A stretch of DNA of 35,746 bases, taken from JAKEHA01 sp964560355. Lineage in GTDB: Bacteria > Krumholzibacteriota > Krumholzibacteriia > WVZY01 > JAKEHA01. The notes under the pieces were generated by a model. That model was not told the DNA's origin and did not search any database. It saw only the letters and a list, made by a program, of their open reading frames with translations. The position numbers were made by a program, and so were the translations under genes. The stretch lies in the NCBI GenBank assembly GCA_964560355.1, contig CAZLLI010000023.1, positions 1-35,746 of the forward strand. Direction: 5' to 3'. Shown piece after piece: positions 1 through 7,896 of the stretch (position 1 is the stretch's first letter; each line of letters begins with the position of its first letter).

Positions 1-1106
1 TTCGCGTAGGAGAGTCGAACGAAGCCTTCGCCGTTGGAGCCGAAGGACGTGCCCGCGAGTACGGCGACGCCGGCCTTGTCCATGAGATGGTTCTCCATCT
101 CCTTGGAACTCATGCCGGTGCCGGTGATGTTGGGAAACACGTAGAAGGCGCCGTGCGGTTTGTGACAGCGGAAGCCTTTGATCTTGTTCAATCCTTCGAC
201 GATCAAGTCGCGGCGTGTGCGGAATTCCTTCACCATCGCGTCGACGGAATCCTGCGGCCCGCGCAGCGCTTCCATGCCCGCGATCTGGGTGAAGCTGCAC
301 GTGCACGAATTCGAATTGGTCTGCAGCTTGGCGACTTTTTGCGCCATCTCTTTTGGCATTACACCGTAACCAAGTCTCCACCCCGTCATCGCGTAGCTCT
401 TCGAATGGCCGTCCAACACAATCGTGCGCTCCATCATGCCCGGGAACGAATACGGGCTCACCGGCTCGCCTTCGTACTGGATGCGCGCGTAGATCTCGTC
501 GGACAAAACGTAGAAGTCGTGCTTCACCGCGAGCTCGGACAAGCGCTTGACCGCTTCGCGCGGGAGCACACCGCCGGTCGGGTTGTGCGGCGAATTGATG
601 ATCACGAGCTTGGTGCGCTTGGTGATCATCGATTCCAAATGGTCGAGGTCGAACGAGAAGTCGTTCGCTTCGTTGAGCATGACCGGCACGCGCTTGGCGC
701 CGATGTAGTCGGTCATGCTTTCGTAAATCGGAAAACCGGGATTGGGATAGATGACTTCGTCGCCGGCGTCGAGGAGCGCGAGCATGGTGAAGAAAATGAT
801 CGGCTTCGCACCCGGTGTGATGACGACTTGGTCGGGATGGACCGCGGCTCCGCGCGTCTTCTGCACGTACTCGGCGAACACCGCGCGCGCCTCCGGCATG
901 CCGGCCGACGGACCGTAGTGCGTGTAACCCTCGCGCAGCGCCTTTTCGGCCGCGTCGCGGATGTTCTTGGGCGTGTCGAAGTCGGGCTCGCCGATCTCGA
1001 GGTGAATCATGGGGCGCCCTTGCGCTTCCAACGCGCGCGCGCGGGCCGCGACCTCGAAGGCGGTCTCGGTACCCAAGTGGTTCATGCGTTCGGCGAATCG
1101 AATCAT
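1..1106 (-). CDS. Class I/II PLP-dependent aminotransferase (aspartate aminotransferase-like), C-terminus cut by window edge
   Basis: Fold-type I aminotransferase that would move an amino group between an amino acid and a 2-oxoacid through pyridoxal phosphate; cytosolic. The 368 visible codons start at ATG 1106 (MIRFAERMNHLGTE). Family landmarks are intact: LEIGEPDFDTP near residues 36-46, YGPSAGMPE at 64-72, NSPHNPTGG at 171-179, SDEIY at 202-206, and the PLP-binding lysine K236 in GHSKSYAMTGWRLGY. Relatives of about 390-400 residues suggest only some 25-30 residues lie beyond the window. Substrate is uncertain; the sequence resembles the AspC/PatA-type subgroup, but aspartate specificity cannot be assigned by eye. 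No Shine-Dalgarno is visible; the bases before the ATG are pyrimidine-rich and lie beside a 7-bp hairpin. The 78-bp gap upstream contains a TTGACA promoter candidate, so it is probably transcribed separately from the envelope genes before it. Confidence 0.93.
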   Translation of the reverse strand, partial: MIRFAERMNHLGTETAFEVAARARALEAQGRPMIHLEIGEPDFDTPKNIRDAAEKALREGYTHYGPSAGMPEARAVFAEYVQKTRGAAVHPDQVVITPGAKPIIFFTMLALLDAGDEVIYPNPGFPIYESMTDYIGAKRVPVMLNEANDFSFDLDHLESMITKRTKLVIINSPHNPTGGVLPREAVKRLSELAVKHDFYVLSDEIYARIQYEGEPVSPYSFPGMMERTIVLDGHSKSYAMTGWRLGYGVMPKEMAQKVAKLQTNSNSCTCSFTQIAGMEALRGPQDSVDAMVKEFRTRRDLIVEGLNKIKGFRCHKPHGAFYVFPNITGTGMSSKEMENHLMDKAGVAVLAGTSFGSNGEGFVRLSYA

Positions 1107-1114
1107 GGAGGAAA

Positions 1115-1132
1115 GCCGGCCGCTAGGCCGGC
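1115..1132 (-). repeat. Perfect 7-bp inverted repeat in the aminotransferase leader
   Basis: GCCGGCC-GCTA-GGCCGGC is a perfect 7-bp stem with a 4-base loop, 9 to 26 bases before the aminotransferase start codon. It lies downstream of the candidate promoter, so it would be in the 5' leader. It has no U-tract, so it is not a standard intrinsic terminator on this strand, although it could help to end transcription from the gene upstream. Confidence 0.4.
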
Positions 1133-1141
1133 GTAAGACTC

Positions 1142-1171
1142 ACGCTAGCAAGGTGTATGCCCTGCTGTCAA
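1142..1171 (-). promoter_or_regulatory. Candidate sigma70-type promoter for the aminotransferase gene
   Basis: On the minus strand a perfect TTGACA (1171-1166) is followed after 18 bp by TAGCGT (1147-1142), which matches the -10 consensus at three of six positions. It lies wholly inside the 78-bp gap between the upstream stop codon and the aminotransferase start. The -35 is convincing; the -10 is weak, so this is a candidate only. Confidence 0.4.
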
Positions 1172-1184
1172 AACCGATTCTCGA

Positions 1185-2654
1185 CTACCACGCGAGCGAC
1201 ATCCCGACCACGACGACCTCGTCGCCCGAGGCGTTGCGACGCCATTCGGCGCCTATCTTCGCGTGCCCCCATGCGCGCGCGCGTACCGCCACCGAGAGAT
1301 CGCTGCCGGCGCCGGCGGCACTCGTGAATGAACCGGAACCGGGCAGCCCGCCGCGATCCAGGTACGCCGTCTGACCGGGACGAAGCCCCCACGCGCTCGC
1401 CTGCGCGCGCAGGTCGAAGGCGCCGCGCCGCACGGTTCCGCGCCACGTACCGCCGAAGCCGGGCGCGGCACCCGCCTGCACGGCGTCGAGCCGGAACACG
1501 TGCTCGACCTCCAGCGACGGCGACGGCCGATCGCGCACGATGAGGGCGACGCGCCCGCGCCACTCGTCGCGCGTCGCGTCTTCGCCCGGCCGCAGCATCG
1601 AGGGCGCCACCGTCGCGGCGCGCTCGTCGAAGCGCACGCCGCCTTCGACGCGCGCGTTCTCGTCGACGTCCACGCGCACGCGCGCGTCCACGCGGCGCCG
1701 GCGCTCGTACTCGGGACCTTCCCGCTCCGCGACGGACGAGACCGTCACGCGACTCGTTATCCCGCGCCACGCGTCGCGGCGCTCGACCAAGCCCACGCGA
1801 CGGTCGTGCGGGAAGCTCCCCGGGCGCGCGTCCGGCGGCGCGGCTGCACCCGACGCGAGCGCCGCGCGCCACGTCGTGCCGACCACGGCACGCGCGGCGA
1901 ACATCATGCGGGTCCCCGCGGTCGCGGCCTCCGCGCACACGAACGCCGACTGCACCGCGCGCGCGACCACGACCGACGCGACCGGATCGGCTCGCGTGCG
2001 TTTGCCCGCGGCCAACCCAGCAACCGTGCGCGCGAAGCGCCACTCGATTCCCGACCACGCGGTCCAGGTGGTGTCGTCGTCGTGCGGATGCCACGCCGCG
2101 GCCGACCAACGCGCGCGCCCGACGTCGACGGCCGCGCCGGCGCCGAGCACCGACCCCCACCGCAGCGACGACGGCACCACGCGCAGCGCGCCCACCGCCG
2201 AAGCGCCGCGCGCGACCGGGGTCGCAAGCTCGCGCGCGTCGGCGAGCCACGCGCCCGCGCCCACCTGGGGGCGAATCGCACCCGCCACCACGTGCGCGAC
2301 CGGCCCCAGATCGTAGAGCTCGACCGCTCCCGCGGCGACGGAGCTCGCGCGCCGGAAGCGCGCGGCGGCGTGCGGAACGCGAGCCGTCGCGGTGAGCGAA
2401 AGGAGCGGTGCGCGAGCGTCGTCGTCGTCCGCTTCGAAGAGCGCGTCCACCGAGGCGGCGACGCCGCCGCGCGACCGCGCCGTCGCGCCCGCGAGCACGG
2501 CCTCCATGTCGACGTCGTCGTCGACGCCCGCGTACTCGTCTCCCCACGGCGTATCGTCGGCGTCACCCCAGACCGGCGCGGTCGCCGGCGCGCCCGCGCA
2601 GCCGGAGAGCCACACCAGCGCCGTGCACGCGGCGAAGCGCGTCAGCGCGTCCAC
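1185..2654 (-). CDS. Predicted outer-membrane lipoprotein with beta-barrel-like C-terminal region, unknown function
   Basis: No family recognised. From a GTG at 2654 the 489-residue product begins with a hydrophobic stretch and a lipobox (WLSGC, lipidated Cys at about residue 19), so it should be an envelope lipoprotein. After an acidic segment (DDTPWGDEYAGVDDDVD) the rest is an alternating pattern of short hydrophobic/aromatic strands and charged turns, ending VVVVGMSLAW. A terminal aromatic residue is typical of outer-membrane barrels. The GTG start is chosen because the reading frame upstream of it is arginine-rich and overlaps the preceding gene, whereas the GTG gives a proper lipoprotein signal. 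It overlaps the preceding gene by 13 bp, so translational coupling is likely. It may work with the two genes before it (small barrel, lamin-tail protein) as an envelope set. Confidence 0.72.
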   Translation of the reverse strand: MDALTRFAACTALVWLSGCAGAPATAPVWGDADDTPWGDEYAGVDDDVDMEAVLAGATARSRGGVAASVDALFEADDDDARAPLLSLTATARVPHAAARFRRASSVAAGAVELYDLGPVAHVVAGAIRPQVGAGAWLADARELATPVARGASAVGALRVVPSSLRWGSVLGAGAAVDVGRARWSAAAWHPHDDDTTWTAWSGIEWRFARTVAGLAAGKRTRADPVASVVVARAVQSAFVCAEAATAGTRMMFAARAVVGTTWRAALASGAAAPPDARPGSFPHDRRVGLVERRDAWRGITSRVTVSSVAEREGPEYERRRRVDARVRVDVDENARVEGGVRFDERAATVAPSMLRPGEDATRDEWRGRVALIVRDRPSPSLEVEHVFRLDAVQAGAAPGFGGTWRGTVRRGAFDLRAQASAWGLRPGQTAYLDRGGLPGSGSFTSAAGAGSDLSVAVRARAWGHAKIGAEWRRNASGDEVVVVGMSLAW

Positions 2655-3403
2655 GCGATCGTCACCGCCTGCGAGACGCCCAAGACGCCGTGGTAGGAGA
2701 CGCCCGTCGACACGCGCCAGCTCGCGAGCGACACCACCGCCGCGCCGCGAATGGACTCGGTGCCGTCGTCGTAGCCCGCGACGAGCGCGAGCGCGCCGCC
2801 CACGCGCGACACCAGCGACACCCCCGCGCCCGCAACACCGAGGCCGTCGAAGCGCGCATTCGCCACCACGCTCGCGAGGCTCGTCGCGCGCGCCACGACG
2901 CCGATCGTCACCGCGACGTCGCGCGTGGGCGCGTGTGAGACCACGTCGACGTCGGCGATGGCCGCCACGCGCCCGACGTCCGCGCGCGCATGCGCACCCA
3001 CCACGAGCGCGCGCTCGCTCGGCGCGCCGACGATCGCGACGGTTTCCACCCCCGCGCGCGCGACCCACGACCAGCGCGTGCTGGGCGCGTAGCCCACCTC
3101 GATATCCGCTCGCGTCTCGTTCCCCACCGGCGACGCGAGTTGGGCGAGCGAGACCGCGATCGGAATCGCGCCCGCGCGAGCCGACATGCGCGCGCCCGCG
3201 ACGCGCAATCCTGCGATGCCGAAGAGTTCGGCGTCGCCCGTCTCGACGCACCACGACGGTGCCACGCCCGTCGTCGCGGCGTACCCGTCGACGCCGGCGC
3301 GAATCCCGAGCGCGCGATCGACGACGCTTGGGAACTCGACCGCGTGCGCGCTCGTCGACGCGCACATCCACACCACGACCCAGCTACGGAGACCGATTCG
3401 CAC
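2642..3403 (-). CDS. Predicted small outer-membrane beta-barrel protein, unknown function
   Basis: The 253-residue product from GTG 3403 has a signal peptide (WVVVWMCASTSAHA, cleavage expected after AHA) followed by about 225 residues of alternating beta strands rich in Ala, Val and Gly (for example VGYAPSTRWSWVARAGVETVAIVG and later strands), ending SQAVTIAWTR. The pattern resembles small PorV/PorQ-like or OmpA-like barrels, but I cannot name the family. The start is chosen for the signal peptide; an ATG at 3367 would remove most of it. The start overlaps the end of the lamin-tail gene by 20 bp, and its own end overlaps the next lipoprotein gene by 13 bp. The three genes therefore form a tightly coupled unit and probably assemble together in the outer membrane. 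Confidence 0.7.
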   Translation of the reverse strand: MRIGLRSWVVVWMCASTSAHAVEFPSVVDRALGIRAGVDGYAATTGVAPSWCVETGDAELFGIAGLRVAGARMSARAGAIPIAVSLAQLASPVGNETRADIEVGYAPSTRWSWVARAGVETVAIVGAPSERALVVGAHARADVGRVAAIADVDVVSHAPTRDVAVTIGVVARATSLASVVANARFDGLGVAGAGVSLVSRVGGALALVAGYDDGTESIRGAAVVSLASWRVSTGVSYHGVLGVSQAVTIAWTR

Positions 3404-5069
3404 ACCCCACCACCACCTTCTCCACCACCACGCGCGCCCCATCCGCGCCGAACACCTCGCACGCGAGCACGTACACACCCGCACGAACCACCTCGCCGTC
3501 GCGCCCGCGCCCGTCCCACAACAAGACGGCGGGAAACGCCGACGCCGTGCCGACGTCGCGCACCGCGCGCCCCGACGGGTCGTACACGCGCACCACCACA
3601 CTCGCGACACCGCTCGCCGGCGCGATCGCGACGCGCAAGAGGTCGCCGTCGCGCGGGAAGAACGGGTTGGGCGACGCGTCGCACGCGGCGCGCGGGAGGA
3701 CCTCGAGCGCTCCCACGCTCGCGCGACCCGGGCTCCCGCCTTCGTCGCGCGCGAGCCGCCACACAGCGGCGCGCGGCGTCTCCGCGGCAAACAAGTCGAC
3801 CCGCTCCAGGCTCCGCCCCGACGTCCCCGACTTCACACCCGGATACGCCACCGCGTCGACCGCGATGCCGAACGCGTCCGTCACCACCACGCTGTCGGCG
3901 AACGCGGTGCCCGATTTATTGAACGACGGCCACGTCCCCGCGACGTCGAGCGCGTCGACGCGCGCGCACGCGCGGAACAACGCGGCGTCGTCGCAAACCA
4001 CCACGAACGCGCGTGCGCCGACGACCAGGGAATCCGAATCGATGCGCGCCGGCTTCGCGCGCGTGTCGCGCAGCGCGTAGCCCGTGAGGTCGACCGGTTC
4101 CGCACCGGCGTTGTACAACTCGACGAACTGTGGGCATCCGTCGCGCGGCGCGCTCATCACTTCGCTCACCAGTATCGCGGGGCGCCCGACGCGCCGCACC
4201 AGCGCGACGCGGTCGTTGGCGGGGCGTTCGTCGGCCGGATATCGCGCCGTGACCGAAATGAAGTGATATCCCAACCCAACGAGCGAAACCGTGACGGTGA
4301 TTCGTTCTCGCGCCCCAGGCGCGATGGTGCTGACGTTGTGCACGACCTCACCATCGACTCCCCCGCTTGCGCTCGAATCCCGCACCGAGACCGCCACCAC
4401 CCCCGCAGGAACGTCGGCCAGACCGAGATTGTTGATTTCAACGAAGAGTCGTTCGACACCAGGACGGTTGCGTCCCGCGCGCGGCGGAGTTTCGCCCGCC
4501 AGAATCGGTGTCACGTCGTCGCGCGCGACGTTGCGTCGGCCTGGGGTCGGCTCCGCGGCCGCGAAGTCGAGCGAGTTGTCGCCCGTGTCGCGGCCGTCGG
4601 GCGTGCGCGCGATCGACTGCCCCGCGTCGACGATCGCTGCACCCAACGTTTCGACGTAAGGCGGATCGTCCAGACCGCCGTAACCGACGACGTCCAGCAC
4701 CGCGCCGCCGGCGTCGAGCAAACGAATCGCATCGGGACCATTTTGCAGTGCCAGCGCGAACACCACATCGGGCGCCGGCACAACCGCGTCGCCGCCCAAC
4801 ACGAACAGCGCCTCCGGCGCCAGTACGATCCCGTTCGGCGCCCGCCACACCGCCGTCCACCCCACGCCCGAGCCGTTGTGGAATTCGAGCACGACGCCGT
4901 CGAGCGCGAGCGGGGTCGTGCCCGTGTTCATGAGCTCGACGAACTCGTAGCCCGCGTCGGCGCCGGGATGGTCGTAGTAAAGCTCGTTGACGACGACACC
5001 GGCGTCGACAGCGACTGGAAACGAAATGACCGGGAGGAAAAGAACGAGGATGAAACGAGCACCACCCAT
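3384..5069 (-). CDS. Secreted double lamin-tail-domain (LTD) protein with FlgD-like C-terminal Ig domain
   Basis: The 561-residue exported protein has a signal peptide (residues 1-23), a first LTD at about 24-178 (VVVNELYYDHPG, YEFVELMNTG), a CARDB-like Ig segment at 200-292, a second LTD at 298-450 (LVSEVMSAPRDG, PQFVELYNAG), and a FlgD-like Ig domain at about 462-553 (SPNPFFP ... LLWDGRGRDGEVVRAGVYV). LTDs in secreted bacterial proteins are Ig-fold modules thought to act in surface attachment or as accessory domains of hydrolases; no catalytic domain is present here. In FCB-group bacteria such a C-terminal domain often acts as a type IX-like sorting signal. The ATG at 5069 is preferred over GTG codons at 5072 and 5075 because AGGTGG lies about 10 bases upstream. 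A promoter-like site sits in the 63-bp gap before it. The following barrel gene overlaps its end by 20 bp. Confidence 0.9.
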   Translation of the reverse strand: MGGARFILVLFLPVISFPVAVDAGVVVNELYYDHPGADAGYEFVELMNTGTTPLALDGVVLEFHNGSGVGWTAVWRAPNGIVLAPEALFVLGGDAVVPAPDVVFALALQNGPDAIRLLDAGGAVLDVVGYGGLDDPPYVETLGAAIVDAGQSIARTPDGRDTGDNSLDFAAAEPTPGRRNVARDDVTPILAGETPPRAGRNRPGVERLFVEINNLGLADVPAGVVAVSVRDSSASGGVDGEVVHNVSTIAPGARERITVTVSLVGLGYHFISVTARYPADERPANDRVALVRRVGRPAILVSEVMSAPRDGCPQFVELYNAGAEPVDLTGYALRDTRAKPARIDSDSLVVGARAFVVVCDDAALFRACARVDALDVAGTWPSFNKSGTAFADSVVVTDAFGIAVDAVAYPGVKSGTSGRSLERVDLFAAETPRAAVWRLARDEGGSPGRASVGALEVLPRAACDASPNPFFPRDGDLLRVAIAPASGVASVVVRVYDPSGRAVRDVGTASAFPAVLLWDGRGRDGEVVRAGVYVLACEVFGADGARVVVEKVVVGCANRSP

Positions 5070-5084
5070 CACCACACCACCACC

Positions 5085-5108
5085 TCGCGGCGCATAGTAG
5101 CGCCGCGA
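5085..5108. repeat. Perfect 9-bp inverted repeat spanning a -10-like element
   Basis: TCGCGGCGC and GCGCCGCGA form perfect 9-bp arms separated by six bases (5094-5099) that read TACTAT on the minus strand. The repeat lies between the VWA stop codon and the lamin-tail start, touching the latter's ribosome-binding site. It could be an operator around the -10, an RNA hairpin at the start of the leader, or a terminator-like stem for the VWA transcript. Confidence 0.5.
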
Positions 5109-5122
5109 CCGCGGGCGTGCAA
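5094..5122 (-). promoter_or_regulatory. Candidate promoter for the lamin-tail operon
   Basis: Minus-strand TTGCAC (5122-5117), a 17-bp spacer and TACTAT (5099-5094) match sigma70 spacing with three and four consensus positions. The whole site falls in the short gap between the VWA stop and the lamin-tail gene. The -10 is exactly the spacer of the 9-bp palindrome at 5085-5108. Confidence 0.35.
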
Positions 5123-5132
5123 CGGGAAACTG

Positions 5133-7316
5133 CTAAATCATCCCCGCGCGTTTGCGCAAGAGCCACTCGCCCGCGAGCAGCGCGAGCAGCAAGAGGAACA
5201 AGGGTGCGCTCGCGCGCAGCACCGACTCCGATACCGTGGGCACGCGACGCGGCTCCACGTCGATCTTGTCGACGAGCGTCGACGCGTGTTCGGGCGTCAG
5301 GTAGTCGCCGCCTGCGCGGCGCGCGATGCGCAGGAGCGCGTCGCGGTCCTGGGGCGTGCGCTGGAATTCGACCGACGTGGTGGAGACGCGGAACTCGAGC
5401 GGCTTCGACTCGATGGTCTTTCCGGGAAGGTCGGCCGAACCGCGCGCGACGTAGCGCCCCGCGGGCAGCACGCCCAATTCAGCCGCGAGGCGCGGCGAGT
5501 CGGGGCTCTCGCGCGTCATGGGGGTCTGGTCGAGCGGCGTCTCCGCACCGGCCGAATCGACGCGCGCGATCTCGACGCGTACCGCGCCGCCCGAAACGGG
5601 CTGCATCTTCTCGTTGAAGATCTCCGCGTACAACTCGGGCCGCTCGCCGGCGTCGAACACGTTCTTCTTCGCGGTCAGCACGAAGCGCCCCGACTCCTCT
5701 CCGCGCGTCAGCACGTCGAAGAGGCTCGCGACCAGCTCGTCGTAGACCCCGTTCGACTCGGCGACGAATTTCCAGCGCCACAAGGGCCCCGCCGCCATCG
5801 TCACCACGCGCCCCTTGCCGGCGGTCGCGTACGCGAGCGCGGGGAGCGAGCGCCCGCGCACGCCGAGCAGCACTTCGGTGGCGGCGGTCGGCGTCAAGCC
5901 GGCGTAGAAGCCCAAGAGCGGCGCGCGCTCCTGCCACTCGGCCTGCGAGAAGAGCGGGACCAAGTCCGAGGTGGCGGGGTTCGACGCCGCCTGCGCGCCC
6001 GGACCGAGCGACGTGTATTGCAGCGTGAACGACATGGGCGGCGTACCGCGCACGGGGAGAATGTCCGCCATGCGCGCCCACGCGCTCGTGGTCTCGAACA
6101 AGGACGACGGACCCGGCAGCACCAACAGGCCGCCGCCCTTGTCGGTGACGAAGCGCTTCACGGCGTCGACCACGGCGGGGGCGAAGAACTCGTCGCTCAC
6201 CGAGGCGAGCACGACGGCGTCGGCGTCGGCGAGCGCGGGCACGAACTCGTCGGGTCGCTTGACCTGCCCCACCGGCGCGGCGGGACGCCGCGACGACACG
6301 AACAGCTCGCACTCGTAGGCGGGGTCGCGCGCGATGAGCGCGGTCAGGAACGACAGCTCCCAGGTCGGCGTCAGGTCGACGATGAGAATCTTGGCGCGCG
6401 CCTTCTCCACTTCGATCACGATGTCGCGGCGGTTGTTGTCCGCGCGCTGGTCGGTGCCGGGGCTTTCGATCGCGAGCACCATCTCGCGACGGCCCGGCTC
6501 GGTGACGCGCACGGGAATGCGCATGGTGGCTTCGGAGACGCCGGGCGCGAGCGTGGTGTCGGCCTGGAACACGGAGCGCGAGCCTTCGGTGAGGCGCACG
6601 CGCACGCGCTTGGCGGAAGGGCCGGTGGACGCGAGCGTGGCTTCGATGATGGCGCGCGACGGCGCGCGCACCACCGGGCTGTAGTCGACCGCAGCGACGC
6701 GCACGTCGTTGGGCGCCACGGTGTCGCCGAAGCCGATCGCCCACGTCGGGAGCGACGGCGGTGCGCGTCGCACCAGCGACGTCTCGGTCTCGACGCCGTC
6801 GCCGAGGACCACGGCGGCCGCGAGGTGCTCGCCCTCGAAGCGCCGCGCGACGTCTTCCAGCGCGCGTACCACCTGCGTACCCTGGCCGTCGGGGCGCACC
6901 GAGTCGGCGGGCTCGAACTGGGCGCCGTCGGAGAAGTAAACCGTCTCGACGCGCGCGCCCTTGTCGCCGAGCGCGCGGGCGAGCGACGCCGCCGTCTTCT
7001 GCGCCGCGGCGAAGCGCGTCTCCGCCCCCGCCGCGCCGCTCGCGGGCAGCGACATCGAGGCGGACCGGTCGACCAGGAGCACCACCTGCGCGGGCTCGTC
7101 GTGCTCGCTCCTGCGAATCGCGCGCGGGTCGAGCAGCAATAGCGTCAGCACCACGAAGGCGGCGGCGCGCAGGACCGCCAATTGGATGCGGGTCGACCGC
7201 GCGAGGTCGGGCGTGGTGCGCCAATACGCGAACCACGCCACCGCGATCAACGCGGCGGCGAGGACCCAAACCCAGGCCGCGGGGGAAAGCGAAAGTTGCG
7301 TGTCGGCGCCAAGCAT
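5133..7316 (-). CDS. Membrane-anchored VWA-domain protein with glutamine-amidotransferase-like middle domain
   Basis: The 727-residue inner-membrane protein has two N-terminal TM helices (about 11-31 and 45-63), a von Willebrand A domain beginning with the MIDAS motif DRSASMS at 83-89, an Ig-like beta segment at about 210-300 (VRAPSRAIIEATLASTG ...), and a GATase1-like fold from about 305 (AKILIVDLTPTWELSFL, later GGGLLVLPGPSSL). Another Ig-like segment and a last TM helix at about 702-718 follow, ending in a basic tail. Known relatives with this TM-TM-VWA-GATase-TM layout occur in many bacteria, often near MoxR ATPases and BatA-like proteins; the role is usually unknown. The GATase-like part shows no obvious Cys-His-Glu triad, so catalysis is doubtful. 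It stands apart from both neighbours, with gaps of 184 and 63 bp. Confidence 0.88.
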   Translation of the reverse strand: MLGADTQLSLSPAAWVWVLAAALIAVAWFAYWRTTPDLARSTRIQLAVLRAAAFVVLTLLLLDPRAIRRSEHDEPAQVVLLVDRSASMSLPASGAAGAETRFAAAQKTAASLARALGDKGARVETVYFSDGAQFEPADSVRPDGQGTQVVRALEDVARRFEGEHLAAAVVLGDGVETETSLVRRAPPSLPTWAIGFGDTVAPNDVRVAAVDYSPVVRAPSRAIIEATLASTGPSAKRVRVRLTEGSRSVFQADTTLAPGVSEATMRIPVRVTEPGRREMVLAIESPGTDQRADNNRRDIVIEVEKARAKILIVDLTPTWELSFLTALIARDPAYECELFVSSRRPAAPVGQVKRPDEFVPALADADAVVLASVSDEFFAPAVVDAVKRFVTDKGGGLLVLPGPSSLFETTSAWARMADILPVRGTPPMSFTLQYTSLGPGAQAASNPATSDLVPLFSQAEWQERAPLLGFYAGLTPTAATEVLLGVRGRSLPALAYATAGKGRVVTMAAGPLWRWKFVAESNGVYDELVASLFDVLTRGEESGRFVLTAKKNVFDAGERPELYAEIFNEKMQPVSGGAVRVEIARVDSAGAETPLDQTPMTRESPDSPRLAAELGVLPAGRYVARGSADLPGKTIESKPLEFRVSTTSVEFQRTPQDRDALLRIARRAGGDYLTPEHASTLVDKIDVEPRRVPTVSESVLRASAPLFLLLLALLAGEWLLRKRAGMI

Positions 7317-7500
7317 GCGTAATCGCCCGGAGGGCGGGCGTCGAGAATATATACGCCGGGGGTCGCCGGGCTACGTCGAAATAGGGGAGATAAGGATGGG
7401 GGCGTCGAGGGTTCCCGACGCGAACTTCCGCAGCGCGATACCGAATGTCTCGCGCGAGGACCCGAGAGCGGAGGGAAGCCCTCGACGTCCTCAGGCGGCG
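7317..7500 (-). other. Intergenic region with AT-rich -10-like island and small hairpins
   Basis: The 184-bp gap after the last STAS gene holds no supportable gene. On the minus strand it contains, in order, a GAGGG/CCCTC hairpin (7471-7483), a GCGTCG/CGACGC hairpin with an 8-base loop (7402-7421), and TATATATT (7353-7346) in otherwise GC-rich DNA, a plausible -10 without a good -35. A CGCCC/GGGCG hairpin (7324-7336) sits just before the VWA start codon. The first stem could help end the regulatory operon and the AT island could start VWA transcription; both are weak. Confidence 0.3.
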
Positions 7501-7878
7501 CTACGCCGCGGCGCCCTTCGACGTGAAGGCGGCAACCGCATCCTGGGACGTCGAATACGCCTCGAGGATCGAGTGGAACTCGAGCAGCTGGAAGACTTCG
7601 TGCACGTCGCCGACCATGCCCGAGAGCTTGAGGTCGCCGCCGTGGTTGCGGATGCGCTTGATCTCGCCGATGAAGATGCCCCAGCCCGCCGAGCTGATGT
7701 AGTTCACGCCCGCCAGGTCGACCACGATCTTGTACATGCTGCGATCGAGCAGCCCGTACAACGCGGTCTCGAGCTCGCCCGCGGTGGTGGTGTCCAAGTA
7801 ACCGCTGACCTTCAGGATCGACACACCGCCGGCGTTGGTGCCGGTGATGACGCTGACTACGATTCCATCTACTGCCAT
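7501..7878 (-). CDS. Free STAS-domain protein (anti-sigma-factor antagonist-like)
   Basis: A 125-residue single STAS domain of the SpoIIAA/RsbV kind. Such proteins bind a HATPase anti-sigma kinase when unphosphorylated and are released after phosphorylation of a serine in the loop between beta3 and alpha2. Here that loop reads YISSAGWGIF; by alignment with RsbV (M-D-S-T-G) and SpoIIAA (M-D-S-S-G) the acceptor is Ser63, and the usual preceding Asp is Ser62. Other landmarks are SGYLDTTTAGELETAL (alpha1) and GGDLKLSG. AGAGGG lies upstream of the ATG. It follows its sister STAS gene by 18 bp and is the last gene of the regulatory block. Likely partners are the HATPase and phosphatase domains of the 10528-14775 protein. 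Confidence 0.92.
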   Translation of the reverse strand: MAVDGIVVSVITGTNAGGVSILKVSGYLDTTTAGELETALYGLLDRSMYKIVVDLAGVNYISSAGWGIFIGEIKRIRNHGGDLKLSGMVGDVHEVFQLLEFHSILEAYSTSQDAVAAFTSKGAAA

Positions 7879-7896
7879 CTTCGCCCTCTGTCGTTG

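Noticed and set aside
1168..2547. Alternative minus-strand frame overlapping the lipoprotein gene
   Set aside because: The translation is almost entirely Arg/Gly/Ala without secondary-structure pattern; the other frame gives a lipobox and barrel-like strands.
3186..7142. Very long plus-strand open frame (about 1318 codons) and others such as 10840-14967 and 16648-20214
   Set aside because: They lie antisense to strongly supported minus-strand genes, their translations are Arg/His/Ala-rich without domains, and long antisense frames are expected at this GC content.
7471..7483. Intrinsic terminator after the last STAS gene
   Set aside because: The GAGGG/CCCTC stem is only five pairs and is not followed by a U-tract; it is noted only as a weak hairpin.
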